A program made the translations under genes and the position numbers. 64,000 bases of DNA from Flectonema sp. DT1601 (taxonomy: Eukaryota > Euglenozoa > Diplonemea > Diplonemida > Diplonemidae): positions 186,001 to 250,000 of the forward strand of contig OZ025855.1 in the NCBI GenBank assembly GCA_964019425.1, written 5' to 3'. Numbering within the stretch: position 1 is the stretch's first letter; the number at the start of each line of letters is the position of its first letter. Below are positions 22,759 to 34,650 of this stretch, piece by piece. The notes beneath the pieces were generated by a model, which saw nothing but the letters and a program-made list of their open reading frames with translations, was not told the origin of the DNA and searched no databases.

Positions 22759-25700
22759 AAATCGTTACTAAACCAGCTGATGAGTAAAGACGCTAGTCTT
22801 TACGCTTGTTTATTGTGTGAAGCTTTTTACGTTTAATTTTTTTTTTTTTTTTGAACAAAAAAAAATCTCATTGTCATCTCGCGTGTAGGCAAAAGCGTGG
22901 CAAGCGACTCCAGTTGCTGCAACAGACATTGCAACAGGGGTCTATGCTTTTGTTGCAGAACTAAAGCCGCAAAAACAAGTCAAAAGAGAACAAAAAAGAA
23001 AGGAAAAGAAAAAAAAAAACACAACTTCGATCTATGTACTCTCTTCTGTTTTCCTGTGCTAACGGAGAAAAAAAAAAAGATAACTTTTAAAAAAAAGGTG
23101 AGGAAGAATAAAAGAGTTTATTCCCCGTTCGTGTTAGTAAGTACAAATAATAAAGACTCAACGCAGCTCGAACTGCCTAAAAACGCAAGAAAGCTCCAAA
23201 ACGGAGTAGAAAGGGGAAAACAAGAACAGCTTAATTCGCTCGGTAAGTTAGTTGGTTATGTCATATATAAAGAACTCTTGGTAACTCACAGTAACAGAGG
23301 ACCCAATCCGTAGATGGATTGTTGAACCAGTGAAGCTAAGCGATGCAAAATAATTTATAGAAAACTATAAGGACAACAAAACTTTAGCTTTTTCACCTTG
23401 TCACTCAGCTTAACAAACTATTGAACCATAAAATTAAAAGTAACGAGCCTGGAACTCTCTTCTGTTTAAAAAAAAAAAAAAAAAATGGGGGAAAAACAAA
23501 AAAATATATAACCACAAGAGTTATCATAGCTCCAACAAGCATGACTGTCTAGAAAAAGACAGTTCCTGAACGTAACATGACAAAAAAAATAAAATGAGAT
23601 TCAGGGGGAAAAAAAGGAACGACGGTAGCACAAACTCAACCTAATCTCAAGTTTAGAGAACGTGCTACTCAATTCCCACGTGAAGAAATATAATCAATCA
23701 GGAAAAAGAACAACAAAAAATAAAAATAAAAAAAGGAAGAAATTCCAATTCTCGCTTCAGAAATATTAAGGAAACTTGATAGGAAGAAGGGAGAGAATAC
23801 TTGCATCTTCTCAGAAGATTTGCCGCTAAGGCAAAAATGAAAGTCTAAAATAAGTAAGGGGAAGGAAAGGAAAAGAAAAGACAAGACGGAAGGGTAAAAA
23901 CGTACCTAGTTTTTTTTTTTTTTTTTTTGCTGCATCCTCGCTTCCAGGAAATTCCACAAAAAGCTCATTGACAGAATCAAACTAAAAGAAATGTAGGAAG
24001 TGGGGGGGGGGTTTAAAAATATTATCATTTTTTTTTTTGATGGATTTTGCTTTTAAAATAAAAAACTAACGGACACCACTTGTATACTTCGCAGACGACT
24101 TTAATGGCTGAGATATATTAATATAAAATTAAAGGGAAATGTGAACCAGCTGGACCACCTGCAGGTAAAGAAGGAGAAGCTCATTTGCTTGGCTGCGCCA
24201 AACAACAGGTCATCAACAATAGCGAACAGAAAAAAAATTAAAAAAAAAAATGAAAATACAGAAAATGAATTTTTTGCTTGTTATCACGAAACCATTTACC
24301 CAGTGAAACCGCAAAAATACGTGTTTTCTTTGTTCTCTTATGCAATTTCTTGAGGCGAAAAGAACTCAAGGATTTATCTACGCCAATCTCTAACACTGGC
24401 GTATACTACGAGATCTGATCTGAAAAGGGGAATAGGGGAAAACTTACGTAGAAATGCATCTGTGTGTGAACCTCAGTAGCACAGTAATGAATTACCTGCC
24501 TTAAAGATCCCAAACAGATTGTATTGATAAGATGTGTTCATCGCAAACCATTCACTGTCTCGTTTTCTACCAATAAAATAGTAATATAATTTCAAAAAAA
24601 AAAAAAAAAAAAAAAGAGAGAAAACTTTTACGTTATACATCAGAGGGAAAGAGAGGCAGGGACAGCAAGAGAGCTAACCCTCAAAAAGTGATAACAACTA
24701 CAAGAGGAACAAGTGCACTTGTTTTCCTTCTTGCAATTTCAAATCACTTTTACAGATCTTGAAGATCCCCGTCGCCTAGCAGCGAAGGTATAAATTAGGT
24801 GTTTGTTTGTTTTTTTTTTTTTGTTTTTTTTGTAATTTCTTTTTTTTTTTTTTTTTCTTTTCTTTTCTCCCAATTGTTATTTCCCAATCTGCTTTAAATA
24901 GCAGACAAAGCTGCTATATAAGATTTTAGAAAGAAAAAATAAAAAATAAAAAATCCCTTTTTAAACAAACTTTTTCAAGTATGACCCGTAAAAAAATATT
25001 TCGTTTCATTTATAAAATGCAATCCAGTTGGCAGAAAACAAGTGTGTGGTTGCAACAGAAATTATTAAATAGTAATTTAAAGTAGGCGATGCGAAATCTT
25101 TGCATTCAACGGCCTTTTTTTCTTTTCTTTTTTTTTTTGAATTTCAGTCACGTAAAAATGTATAAAAAAATAAAATTGAAAAATGAAAAAATAAACAAAT
25201 AAACAAAAGTAAAGTCTGTAGACGGTTCAGTGTTTCCGTCAGGTACTTTTGAATAATCAATACAGTTGTTGATTTTCCAAAAGCAACCTCGCTAAACGAT
25301 ACCTTCTGAGAGGAAGAAAAGAAAAGAAAGAAAAAAACAACACGATCAAAGCTTGAGGTAGCTATATAACATCAAGAGATCGAAGCACGCATCGTAGATA
25401 TTAAAACATACAAAAATAACAATAGAAGCTATCTACCATTATATTGTACACATCACGTGCTACAAAAAAAATGTTTGTGGAGGGAACTACAGCAGCAGTG
25501 AGCAGTATGTAGCTAGATAAGGAAAAAGAAAATCAAGAAAAAAAGCAAAAAATAAATGATAGTAAAAATCTGTATCATTCCAACCGAATAGGACAACGGG
25601 GGAAACGTGCCACACGCTCCGACTGCTGATTAACAGCAATCATACATTTCATCACAAGTTTTGTTACTACGAATCATTTAATAATTTAATTAGGTGGATT

Positions 25701-27349
25701 GTATCTCATAAATGTTCACAAGACTGTTTTATCTACCTTTGACGATGGCAAAAAGGTGGATTTGCTTGCGAAGGTTTTTTTTTTTTTTTTTTTTTTGTAT
25801 TACTCTTAATTTTCAAAAGCAAAAAAAAAAAAAAAAAAAAAATGACCATAAATACTCTCTGATAATAAAATCAGAAAGGTCTGAAACAAGAGAGGAGAAT
25901 AAAATGATGAGATCCCCATTACTGAGTAGGGATCACGTCACCCTGACGCTAATGAAGGCTATCAGTACAACAAACGTTGATGCTGCATCGTTGTAAGACG
26001 GAGAGAGAGGTGTCAGTGTGTGTTTTTTTTTTTTTTTTTTTCTCTTTAGCGTCATGCACGGGTACTAATCTTCTTTTTGAAAGTGGGAGGATAAGGTAAA
26101 AAAACTACTGACAAATGCGAAAGCCACTCCTATAGAATAAGTTATCTATGAGTTTTCCATAAGCATGTCAAGTGCTAATCGACTATCCAGAATAGATCCC
26201 AACTTGATAGTAGTCATTACGTCACTCGCAAATAAGAGTGGCACGGTGTATGAGGATAGATGGAATAGGAAACCAGTCAATAATCTGTTTTTTCCCACTA
26301 AAAAAAGCTAGGGATTCTGTAAAAAAATGTATCAAAAAAAAAAAAAAACTTTTGTTCGTCACGACTGAGGAGCAGTTTCCTTTTGCATAAACGCAAAGGA
26401 ATTTCTTTTTCCTCCACCCTCTACCTTTCTTCGTCTTGACATACTTACAGCAATATTTAAAACTGTGACGTATGGCCTAAAGGGTAGTGTATATATTTGG
26501 GATTATCTTTGACTGCAAGCATCCGACTGTATCGAACACCAAGTAAAACAAACAATTAAAAGAAAAAACAAGTAATGCAAAAATGATAATTAAGCTTAAT
26601 GTAAAAAAAAATAATAGAGCTGGGGTCTTTTTAGATTCTCTTTACTCTTCTTCTTCTTTTTTCTTTTTTTCTTTTTATTGAAAAAGTAAAGATAAAACTC
26701 ATGTAGCAAAATCACACCGAAAAAGGAGCGACATCCAATAGAGGTTTTTTGGCAAAAAAAACTCGGATTCTTTTTTTTTATTCTTTTTTTTTTTTCGTTT
26801 TTTTCTTTTCCAAAAAAAAATGAAAAGTCTCTTGTTTTGAATGGTCAAACGAGACCTGAGGGTGTAAGTAAGTTTATTCTGTCAGTGAATTCCTTTACGT
26901 TAAAAGAATTCAAATTCTTAGAGCAAGGGTAATGAATTACGAGATAAAGTCAAAAAAAAAATACCGTCTCGGAGTGAGCACTTCTCTCTTTTTGCTGAAA
27001 TCGACCAGAGCAGAACATCCCATTACTGCTTATGGAAGGCTAGATCTCGCAGAATTGGAGACCTGTTTTTTTTTTTTTTTTTTTTTGCCTTGTGTAGTTC
27101 AAGCAACGTGGAAAAAAAAGAATCGGCAAACTTCATTTTTTTTTTTTACTTTTTTACTTCACACTTTTTTGTCTTGTTTGCGCGCAACCAGGTACAAAAA
27201 TCCTAAATAAAGGAATAGGTTAGTTACGCTGCCACAATTCTCTTTCTACTGAATAAAGAGGTATAAAAAAAAACCATTTATTCGTATCCATACATATTTC
27301 AGAGTAACCGCCACAAGGGGGGAATCTCCATTGAGTTACCACCAGGTCG
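18853..27349. other. 8.5-kb gene-poor homopolymer-rich region
   Basis: I find no supported gene between the giant gene's start and the CAP gene's last exon. The region is dense in poly-A and poly-T tracts on both strands; the longest are poly-A at about 22715-22756 and 22104-22151. All open frames are short and dominated by Lys or Phe from these tracts. I saw no recognisable tRNA, rRNA or transposase. It may hold the giant gene's 5' leader or intron, regulatory DNA, or RNAs I cannot recognise. Confidence 0.6.
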
Positions 27350-28971
27350 TTATAAGGCAATGATCAAAAATAGGTCATACATATACATAAGCTTCTGCGG
27401 TTTTATTTCGCTGAGTCGACCAGCGAAAGATGGGATGGCAACTAATCTCTCATTTGCTACATTAGCTAGCTCACCACTTCGTATTACTTTCTGCCGAAAG
27501 GTTTTATTTCGTTGAACGCAGACGGGGAAAATAAATCATGACCACAAAAAATATCGGCTTTCAATCTGAATAGTTTCTTCTCCGACTACATCGGTATAAA
27601 AAAAAAAAAAAATAAACTTATTCATACCACTTCAGCTTTCGCGTTGTAGTTGCATACAATAAACGCTTTCAATTTTCCTCTGGCAACGCTGGCGCCGATG
27701 TGAGTAGCTTTTCTACACATAAGTTGGGAGTAGTTTTCCATGTTTTTGCGAGAACGAGCTTCTTGCATCCAGTGGTCCATTGCCATTTGAAATAGTTCTC
27801 CATCAGATAGCTGACCAACTAAAGATCCGTTAATCTGCATTACATTTTGACCTTCACCAAGATTGAGTTCAACATCAGGATAAGCTTCACCATACTTCAG
27901 ACAGTAGTCCGCGTGTCTAGTAGCTGCCATTGCTAAGTTGACATCAGTTTGTACGGCAGGGAATCGAACCCTCGACCTTTCTGTATTATGACTTGATACA
28001 CAGACCTTCTGCAGTAGAGGACACACTTTTCTATCTTCCGATTTCTCAACAGGCATCATTGACGGCTTTCTGCTTTCTAAATAAACGGAGTCGAATAGAG
28101 CGATACTGAGTTGGTCGCAAAGCTGATCTTCATATGTCTTAGCTGGTGGTTTAACAACCTTCTCGTAGTAGTTGACGTGAGACTCGACGTAGTCTTCCAG
28201 GGCTTTGGCTGACTCAGGATGCCAGTTATCGTTAGTGATGGGTCTAGGGGATAATGGTGATACTGGTTTAGAAATGTTAGCAGAGTTACCTGACACTGCT
28301 CCGGAAGATCCGGACAGCTGAGGGGAGTAGTCATCAAGGCTCTGTGGTGCTACTTGGTAGTGCGGAGTTGGCAAAGCTGCTGTTGGTACTGCATCCCAAT
28401 TCCCTCTCTGTGGCGACTGCTTATGTAAATACTGCTGCATGATCTTAGCCGCGATATTCTTTGCCTCTTCAGCTGTCTTCACACCTCCCACCTGCTGCTG
28501 CTTAACCAGCGCCCTTGCAAGCTTCAACGCGTCTTCCATCGAGTTAACAGGACTGCCTTGGGCGGGACTTTCATATGGGTACGTTAGTACATTCATTGTT
28601 TTTATGTTTTTGTATTCCTCTAAGAGGGGTTTTAATTTTAGTAGAACATCAAGAACTAATTGACAGCTGTTCTTTAAAGTCCCAAAAGCATTTTTAGAGG
28701 TGACCGAATTCGGATGCCAGTACGGAGTCTGGGACTCAACAGTGCTTACATTGCTGAGAGATCTGGTTGATTGATAAGGAATGTATGAGCAATTCATTCT
28801 TTGGTGTGAAGAATTAAATTGCTGCAATATTTCTGACGCAACGAATTTCGCTTCTGCTTCAGACCCCACCCTTCGTGGGTGTTGTCTGTGGACTAAAACT
28901 TTTGCTAAAGTTAATGCCTCATCCATAGAGGCAACCACCGGTTCTGTTAGAAAGCTTCCGTATTGGTACAT
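27350..28971 (-). CDS. Degenerate CAP-superfamily protein
   Basis: Exons 27628..28971 and 27350..27490 (137-bp phase-0 intron, donor GTATGA, acceptor TTCGGCAG) encode 494 residues. The N-terminal half has two related ~40-residue helical blocks (DEALTLAKVLVHRQ and EDALKLARALVKQQ, each followed by EAxxxAxxIxQQ). A Pro/Ser-rich linker leads to a CAP/SCP-like domain (~residues 310-449): HNTERSRVRF opening, AATRHADYC helix, DHWMQEARS, NYSQLMCRKATHIGAS and FIVCNYNA. The family's HYTQ is NYSQ and GEN is GEG, so the tetrad that binds metal is apparently lost. There is no signal peptide, whereas most CAP proteins are secreted. The last exon adds KVIRSGELANVANERL and more; its very end is uncertain because GTATGA recurs there. 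The ATG at 28971 is preceded by TTTTTAACAG. Confidence 0.72.
27500..27573. repeat. MITE-like hairpin element, copy 2 (inside the CAP intron)
   Basis: Shares TTTCGTTGAACGCAGAC, ATATCGGCTTTC and ATCTGAATAG with copy 1 at 7565-7649, plus the flank TCCGACTACATCGGTA. The left terminal arm has diverged or was lost. It occupies much of the 137-bp intron of the CAP gene, close to the acceptor. Confidence 0.65.
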
Positions 28972-30285
28972 ATTTGTGTTCGATTTAATATGCAGACCTG
29001 TTAAAAAGACAAAGAAAAGGTTAACAGACACTCAATAGTGTCAAATTATAATACCTTTTGACACCTGAGTAATGAAGCTCTCGCAGTTTCCTTGAGCACG
29101 TCTCGCCTATCTTTTGTATGCAGCGCATTTTTTTTTTTTTTTTTTAAATCTGCTCCGTTTGAAACTTTGGAATCGAAAAGTTTCTCTGAAAGAAAGAAAA
29201 GAGAAACGCACTCTTGGATTCTCTTACAAGAAGTTGGTGGGTGAAAGTCCCACCGCTGGGTATGATGCTCAGTATGGTGATTGAGGAGGAGTCACATGAA
29301 TCCTTACCGCCTAACCTCATAGCAATAACTATGACAAGGAATAACAACACGCTACGCGGAGAAGGCTAAAAAATTTTCTTTATTTTACTACTTTTCCGTA
29401 ACAACACTTGATAGTTACCAGAGCCACATCTTATTTTTTTTATTTATTTTTATTTTATTTTTCATTCTTTTTCCTCCTCCATTGTTTTTGCTTACTTTAC
29501 TTTTTTTTTTTTTGTTAACCAAAAAAAAACAGTTTTTAATTCATATTTTGAATTTTTTTTTTTTTTTTTGTTTGGTTGTCATAGGCGCACAGAAAACACG
29601 ATACCACACACCACACGCATAAAGTAATAAGAGCCTTATATAAGGCACTCTTGAATTTTTTAATCAGCATGAAAAATTGCAGTAACAAGTTTACTTTATT
29701 GTTTACCTTCAAAAAGGGTTTCGTATCAGTAATTAGGGATGATTTAATTAAAAAAGGGAAAAGAAAAAAAAATGTGAGAAATTGCTGTTTTCTTCGACAT
29801 CATCAGAGCTAAGGTTATCCAAGGCTTTCCCTCATGATATGATTTTTTTTTTTTTATAAAATAAAAAAGAGGAAAAAAAAATGCTATGGAGAGGCGGTTC
29901 ATCGAGGATTGTTTTTTTTCTCTTTCCCAGCCGTCACGAATCATCTCACAAAACACACGCGCGAGACAACAGAAACACAACAACAATAACAACAACACAA
30001 AACTAAACAACAGACTAGGTGGAAGCTACAAAAATTGGAAAAATAAAACAATTGACATCTACGGGGGTAGACTAAGCAAGCGCCTTTACGAATCAGAGAA
30101 AAGGGATTGAAGAAGAAACGAAACATTAGATTGATAGATAGATAAGGAAGTCCAATACATTGCGTACTGTGCATCGCTGATACAGCAAACTAGGGAGCAT
30201 CGGGTTAACTCCCTAGAGCTACGAGGCAACATTAAGAATAAGAAAATAAGGAAAAAAGAAAAACAACAATTAAAACAAATACGAC

Positions 30286-30324
<39 letters not shown>

Positions 30325-31210
30325 ATTTGTGATTTAAATTATTTATTTCTTTTTCTTCCTAAAAAAAAAAAAGTGACTTTTGTATCACAGAACACAAACC
30401 TCCTTGCAGGGACAGGTATTTCAAAGCCTCCTCATGGCAACAATTTTGTGTTGTGCACAAATATTGAATACCTAATAAAACCGACTATCTGTGTAGGAAA
30501 TGTTTCCAAGTCAAAGAAAAATCATCTGCTTATTTCTGAAAGTGACGAAGTTTTAGAAAGAAAAAAAAATCCAAAAAAAAAAAATGAATGATTATTCCCT
30601 CGAATTAGACAAGCACGCGAAACCATTAAAGGCACCGCATACCGCAGTAGCTAAGTTTTGTTCAGCGAGAACAGTGGGAGCAAAGTGCGGGAAAACATTG
30701 ATCGAGAGGGAAGCTCGGTTGAGTCTCATCGAAATAAACCAAACTGACAATGCAGTTATCTCTTTTTATCTTTTCCATTTTTTTTTTTTTTTCTTTTTTT
30801 TTCAAATTATGTAATTTTCACATTGAAGCTGACAATATAAAAAAAATAACGTCAATTTCTGATAGAAGAGAAATATTCTCTTTTTTTTTATTTTATTTTA
30901 TTTTATTTTCCATTAGTCAGACAGGTAGTTAGCCTCGGAGGAAAACCATTGCAACTTCAACAACAGAGTCAGTAAAGAGTTAATCAGGACGACTACGATG
31001 CGTCTTAGAACTGATCAAAATAGCCTTAATAGGGATAAGTCACCTCACTAAAACTAAACAAGATACAATTCCTTTTTTTTTTTTTTTTTTTTTTTTAAAA
31101 ATCGAATTTTCCTGATTGTTAATACCGAAGATTAACAGCTGACAGAACTCATTGCAATATTATTATTATTATTTTTTTTTTTTTCAATATCAGATGAAAG
31201 AGTGAGTTAC
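28972..31210. other. Gene-poor spacer between the CAP and VASt genes
   Basis: 2.2 kb rich in T and A tracts (around 29130, 29555, 30293-30323, 31074-31096 and 31172). No gene is supported. A non-repetitive stretch at about 29222-29340 could fold into several hairpins, including GGTGGG/CCCACC, and is described as a finding. Confidence 0.55.
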
Positions 31211-32618
31211 CTATACTGAATTAACTGTAGTTTCCACTACAGGAATGTCAACTACTACGGATGGAGATACCTGTTTGGGGATTTTTATTTTATGCACCAA
31301 GAGCCATAGAAAAACGGTGGAATCAGAGAAAGATGCTAAACCCGCCCGAACATACCGGTAGAGATAAGCCACTGAGTGCCATGCTACAACCTAGATATGC
31401 TCCAATAAATGAAAACAAGCAAACACAAAACAGAAGTATTCCAACGTGAACATAATTCATCGGAGCTGCTGCAGCAGAAGCAGAAACAGAAGCTACCTCA
31501 CCTGGAGGACGACGCTTTGAAGGGGATGTCTCAGGAGGTCTGCTTGAGAATGATTGATTTCTTCTATCAGAACAGTCAGACTCAGCATCTCCTTGTTCTG
31601 ATCCAGTACATGGTACTTGAATTGTTTCAGTGATAGTTGTACTAAAGTTGTTTGTGTAGTCCTGTACCAAACCTTCAAAGAGAGTACTGCTTTGTTTCAT
31701 TGCCTTCATCGCAGCAGACGAAATTGTCATTTTGAGCAATTTCGGACAAGCGTCAATCCAATTAACCTTTGCTTTTGTTTTCATTATAACTGGACCATCA
31801 CCTTCCTTTTCAAATGTGTGAAGTGTTTCAGTTCTGAATGTCTGACCATACATAATATCTGGTACTTGACCAGAACGTTGATATGAAAGTGTTTCAACTC
31901 CATCAACAACAGTGTACACAAATCTCTGTGATTCACTGTAAGACTTTGGACCAAACGTAGTGGCTCCAACCAGAGTCACTAGACGCGAACCAATACAGTT
32001 GTCCATGATTTCCCATTTTGAGACATTTATGTTCTCGTCTTGTCTCTTTGTGTGGTACACAAAACAGAAGTCAGATTCATTAGCAAGAAGTGCATTGAAG
32101 ATAACCGGAATTGACTTGTTGAGTGTCACGGCAGTTCCGCAGACAGTTTCCAAGTCTTTAGCATCTGAAAAGCAATCATCCTCCTTCTTTGCTTTTTCAA
32201 TACCCTCTGTTTGGGTACCTTCTAAAGGTGAGATCTCTGTTTCAAATTGACGTTCTTTAGTAATAGTCTTCGTAGTAGTGCCACCTGATCGAGGGGATCT
32301 CACTGATGAGCTGCTTTTTGCTTTTGGTGGTCTTGCTCCACCTTTCTTTAGAATATCTGAAGCCAATAACTTCTTTTCACCGATGCTGTAGAAATTACCT
32401 CCAGCCTTTATTGGTGAATCAATTATTTGAACTACAACGTAGTAGTGTGATCCCTGAGCTACCTCATCTGTGATTACTCTGTCTTCTCCGCTTCTGATTA
32501 TTATTCCCTTGTTTCGCGACTCCCCCTTCCCCTGAAGGGCAATTCCACCACCGGCAGTGAAATGGCGTACTTCGATGTCTTGATTGAGGTCGTTCTCGAC
32601 AGAGAAGCTTCCTCCCAT
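31211..32618 (-). CDS. VASt-domain membrane protein, lipid-transfer-like
   Basis: Exons 31356..32618 and 31211..31270 (85-bp phase-0 intron, GTATGT to CAAACAG) give 440 residues. MGGSFS at the N-terminus fits an N-myristoylation signal. Residues ~1-95 form an unrecognised beta-rich domain. A Ser/Thr-rich linker follows, then a VASt/Aster StART-like domain (~155-335): FNALLANESDFCFVYH, SKWEIMDNCIGSRLVT, QVPDIMYGQTFRTETLHTF and KTKAKVNWIDACPKLLKMTI. One hydrophobic segment (~392-420, YVHVGILLFCVCLFSFIGAYLG) anchors the C-terminus, and a short tail ends VETTVNSV. In GRAMD1/Lam proteins VASt domains bind and move sterols at ER contact sites. Here no GRAM domain is visible; the myristoyl site plus C-terminal anchor could span two membranes. 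That last step is inference. Confidence 0.78.
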
Positions 32619-33773
32619 TTTTTTTCTTTTTTATAAAATTTGTTACTGAAAAAATATATTATTAAAAAAAAAAAAAAAATTATCAGTGCATTTCGATTTT
32701 TATTGAAATATGGGGTTCGATTTTTTCCTGTACACACCCACATTACATCTCTCACAGATTTTTTCGTTTTTTTTTTTTTTTTTTTCTTCTTCTTCCCCTC
32801 TCAGTCTTGCAGCTTGTTTTTTTTTTTTTTTTTTACTTAATTAAAACTACATTGGACTTGCAGAGATATTTTCGTATGCCACATGTGTATTAAAGCCTTG
32901 CACCAATTTAAACAGTATTCACTTATTTACTTTACTTTATACCGTATTTAAAAAAAAAAAAAAATTAAAAAAAATCCTCCTTTCAGGAAACAAGGAGCGT
33001 AGTTCGGTATATCTGTTTGTAATTACTGGGGGTAATTTGATACTGTATTCTTAAGCTCAAAGGAACAACAATTTCTCCGACAACTTTGACTGTCGGAGTT
33101 GCTGGGGGTGAAACTTTGACAATGTAAAAACAGTAAACAACTTTAGGGTATTAAAAACAAAAATTAATATCAAAGTACTTGACTGAAAAAAATATTTTGT
33201 AGTTGTTAATCAAAGAAAATTACGTCGGAGTTACCGGAGGGGGAAAAAATCGAATTTAAATTTCTTATAACAGATTTGAAAAAAAGAATGAAAACCGTGT
33301 CTACTTTTCACACCGCAAAATCGAAACAGACGAAGGTTTCCTATAAAATCAGCAGCTTTCATGAGCAGGTTCGCAAAAGGCAACAGAAAAATTGACAAAA
33401 ATAACGAAAATAAAGAAGTGAGATACTTAAGAAAGCTATAAAAACGGTAGTTCGAGGAGGGGAGGAAGCCGAGACAGCAGTACTCGTCTCGGTATGCGTG
33501 GCACAAATCTACTAACAGCTATGGAACCAGAGAACTTTCCGCAATGAGGTTAGGGAATAAGACCACCATTTCAATTTTTTGTTGTTTTTTTTTTTTTTTT
33601 TTTTCATTTTTTCGATTTTGCTTCAAAAACCCTAAAGGACTATATAGTCTCAACTCACAGCAAGACAGTGAACGCACTGTTTTGCTTCACTGACTTTATC
33701 AGAATTGACATCTGAATGTCGTAACTTACATTAAAAGAAATCCATCACTGGAGAATACATTTCATGACTACCT
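32619..33773. other. Intergenic spacer
   Basis: Contains T tracts (32770, 32820, 33585), the ~120-bp repeat at 33103-33224, and just before it a perfect 8-bp stem CTCCGACA/TGTCGGAG (33076-33099) with an eight-base loop. A 91-codon minus-strand frame near 33231-33506 has no recognisable feature and is not called. Confidence 0.55.
33103..33224. repeat. Dispersed ~120-bp repeat, copy 1
   Basis: Nearly identical to 44299-44413 inside the OXA1 intron. Shared landmarks are AAACTTTGACAATGTAAAAA, ATATCAAAGTACTTGACT and AGTTGTTAATCAAAGAAAAT. The two copies differ mainly by single-base changes in homopolymer length, so they are young duplicates or a mobile family. Confidence 0.85.
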
Positions 33774-34540
33774 TCACCGCCATGACTTACCTGAAGATCT
33801 AGAGATGCTTGAGGAGAGGGACTTCGGTTTGTGTGAACTGTGATTTTTATATAATGAACTCGTAGACTAAAAAAAGTAAAGTATAAAACAAAAAAAACAA
33901 CAAACCTAACCGTAGATGCTTTGTCAGATGCCCTGCTCATGGAAGCTCCAAAACGCGTGCTGCCAGAGACAGAGCTGTTGCACAGTGACCCGCTTGCCCT
34001 GACTGGACGGCTATCAATTTCAGGACCAGGTGGTGGAGGGTTTCCTTCAACATGAAAGACAAAGTCGCGTACGAAATCTTGCAAACCCCCAGAAAGGACA
34101 AATATATTATCTACACCTCTGTCGAACAATGTTGTTGCTGCCCGATGGACAGTCTGACCGTCGTCTAAATCATAAGCAACGATCATATGATTGGGTTTAT
34201 TTTTATAAGAAAACACTTCTGGTGTAAACGGATTGACTGCATGAAATAAGTTCTTCGGAGGAAAATGAGACGCTCCGATGATTTTATTTTCATCATAATT
34301 TTCTCTTTCTCTGACATCAATCACGAGAACCTTCTCTTGAACCGTGTCATCAGTCAGCATTCTAAACAGAGCAGACGACTTTACTCGTCGGAGACCATCT
34401 TTTGGCTCTGCTTTCTCCTTTGCTCTGGTATTTAATACATTATTACCTGTGTTAAGGGTCGATCGGACGCTCGGATATCTGTCAGCCCTCTGTAGAGTAC
34501 GATCCAATATGCCTTTATCACCAATAGGAGGCTTTGCCAT
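33774..34540 (-). CDS. CEP41: CEP41 (centrosomal/ciliary rhodanese-domain protein)
   Basis: Exons 33911..34540 and 33774..33866 across a 44-bp phase-0 intron (GTTAGG to TTTTTTTAG) give 240 residues. The N-terminus matches CEP41: RYPSVRSTLNTGNN corresponds to the human segment RYQHIKSRLDTGNS. A rhodanese domain follows (~70-175) with VLVIDVRERENYDENKIIGA and NIFVLSGGLQDFV; the catalytic cysteine position is occupied by DLDDG, so it is inactive as in human CEP41. The second exon ends PKSLSSSISRSSGKSWR, mirroring the human C-terminus PRSLSSGHLQGKPWK, which confirms the splice. CEP41 promotes tubulin polyglutamylation in cilia and mutations cause Joubert syndrome. The protein is shorter than the human one (373). 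An acceptor TTTTTTAG lies ~50 bases before the ATG, only about 60 bases after the HSCB stop. Confidence 0.9.
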
Positions 34541-34650
34541 ATACTTGATGGACTCTGATAGAGGAATGAATAATGACTTACTAAAAAAGTAATGAAATAG
34601 AAGTTAGAATCGGAATACAACAGACATCTGAAGCACTTCGTTTTCATCGT

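Noticed and set aside
27945-28030. tRNA gene on the minus strand (GAGGGTTCGATTCCCTGCC resembles a T-arm)
   Set aside because: No matching acceptor stem or D-arm can be built, and the bases encode the conserved start of the CAP domain (HNTERSRVRFPAV) in frame.
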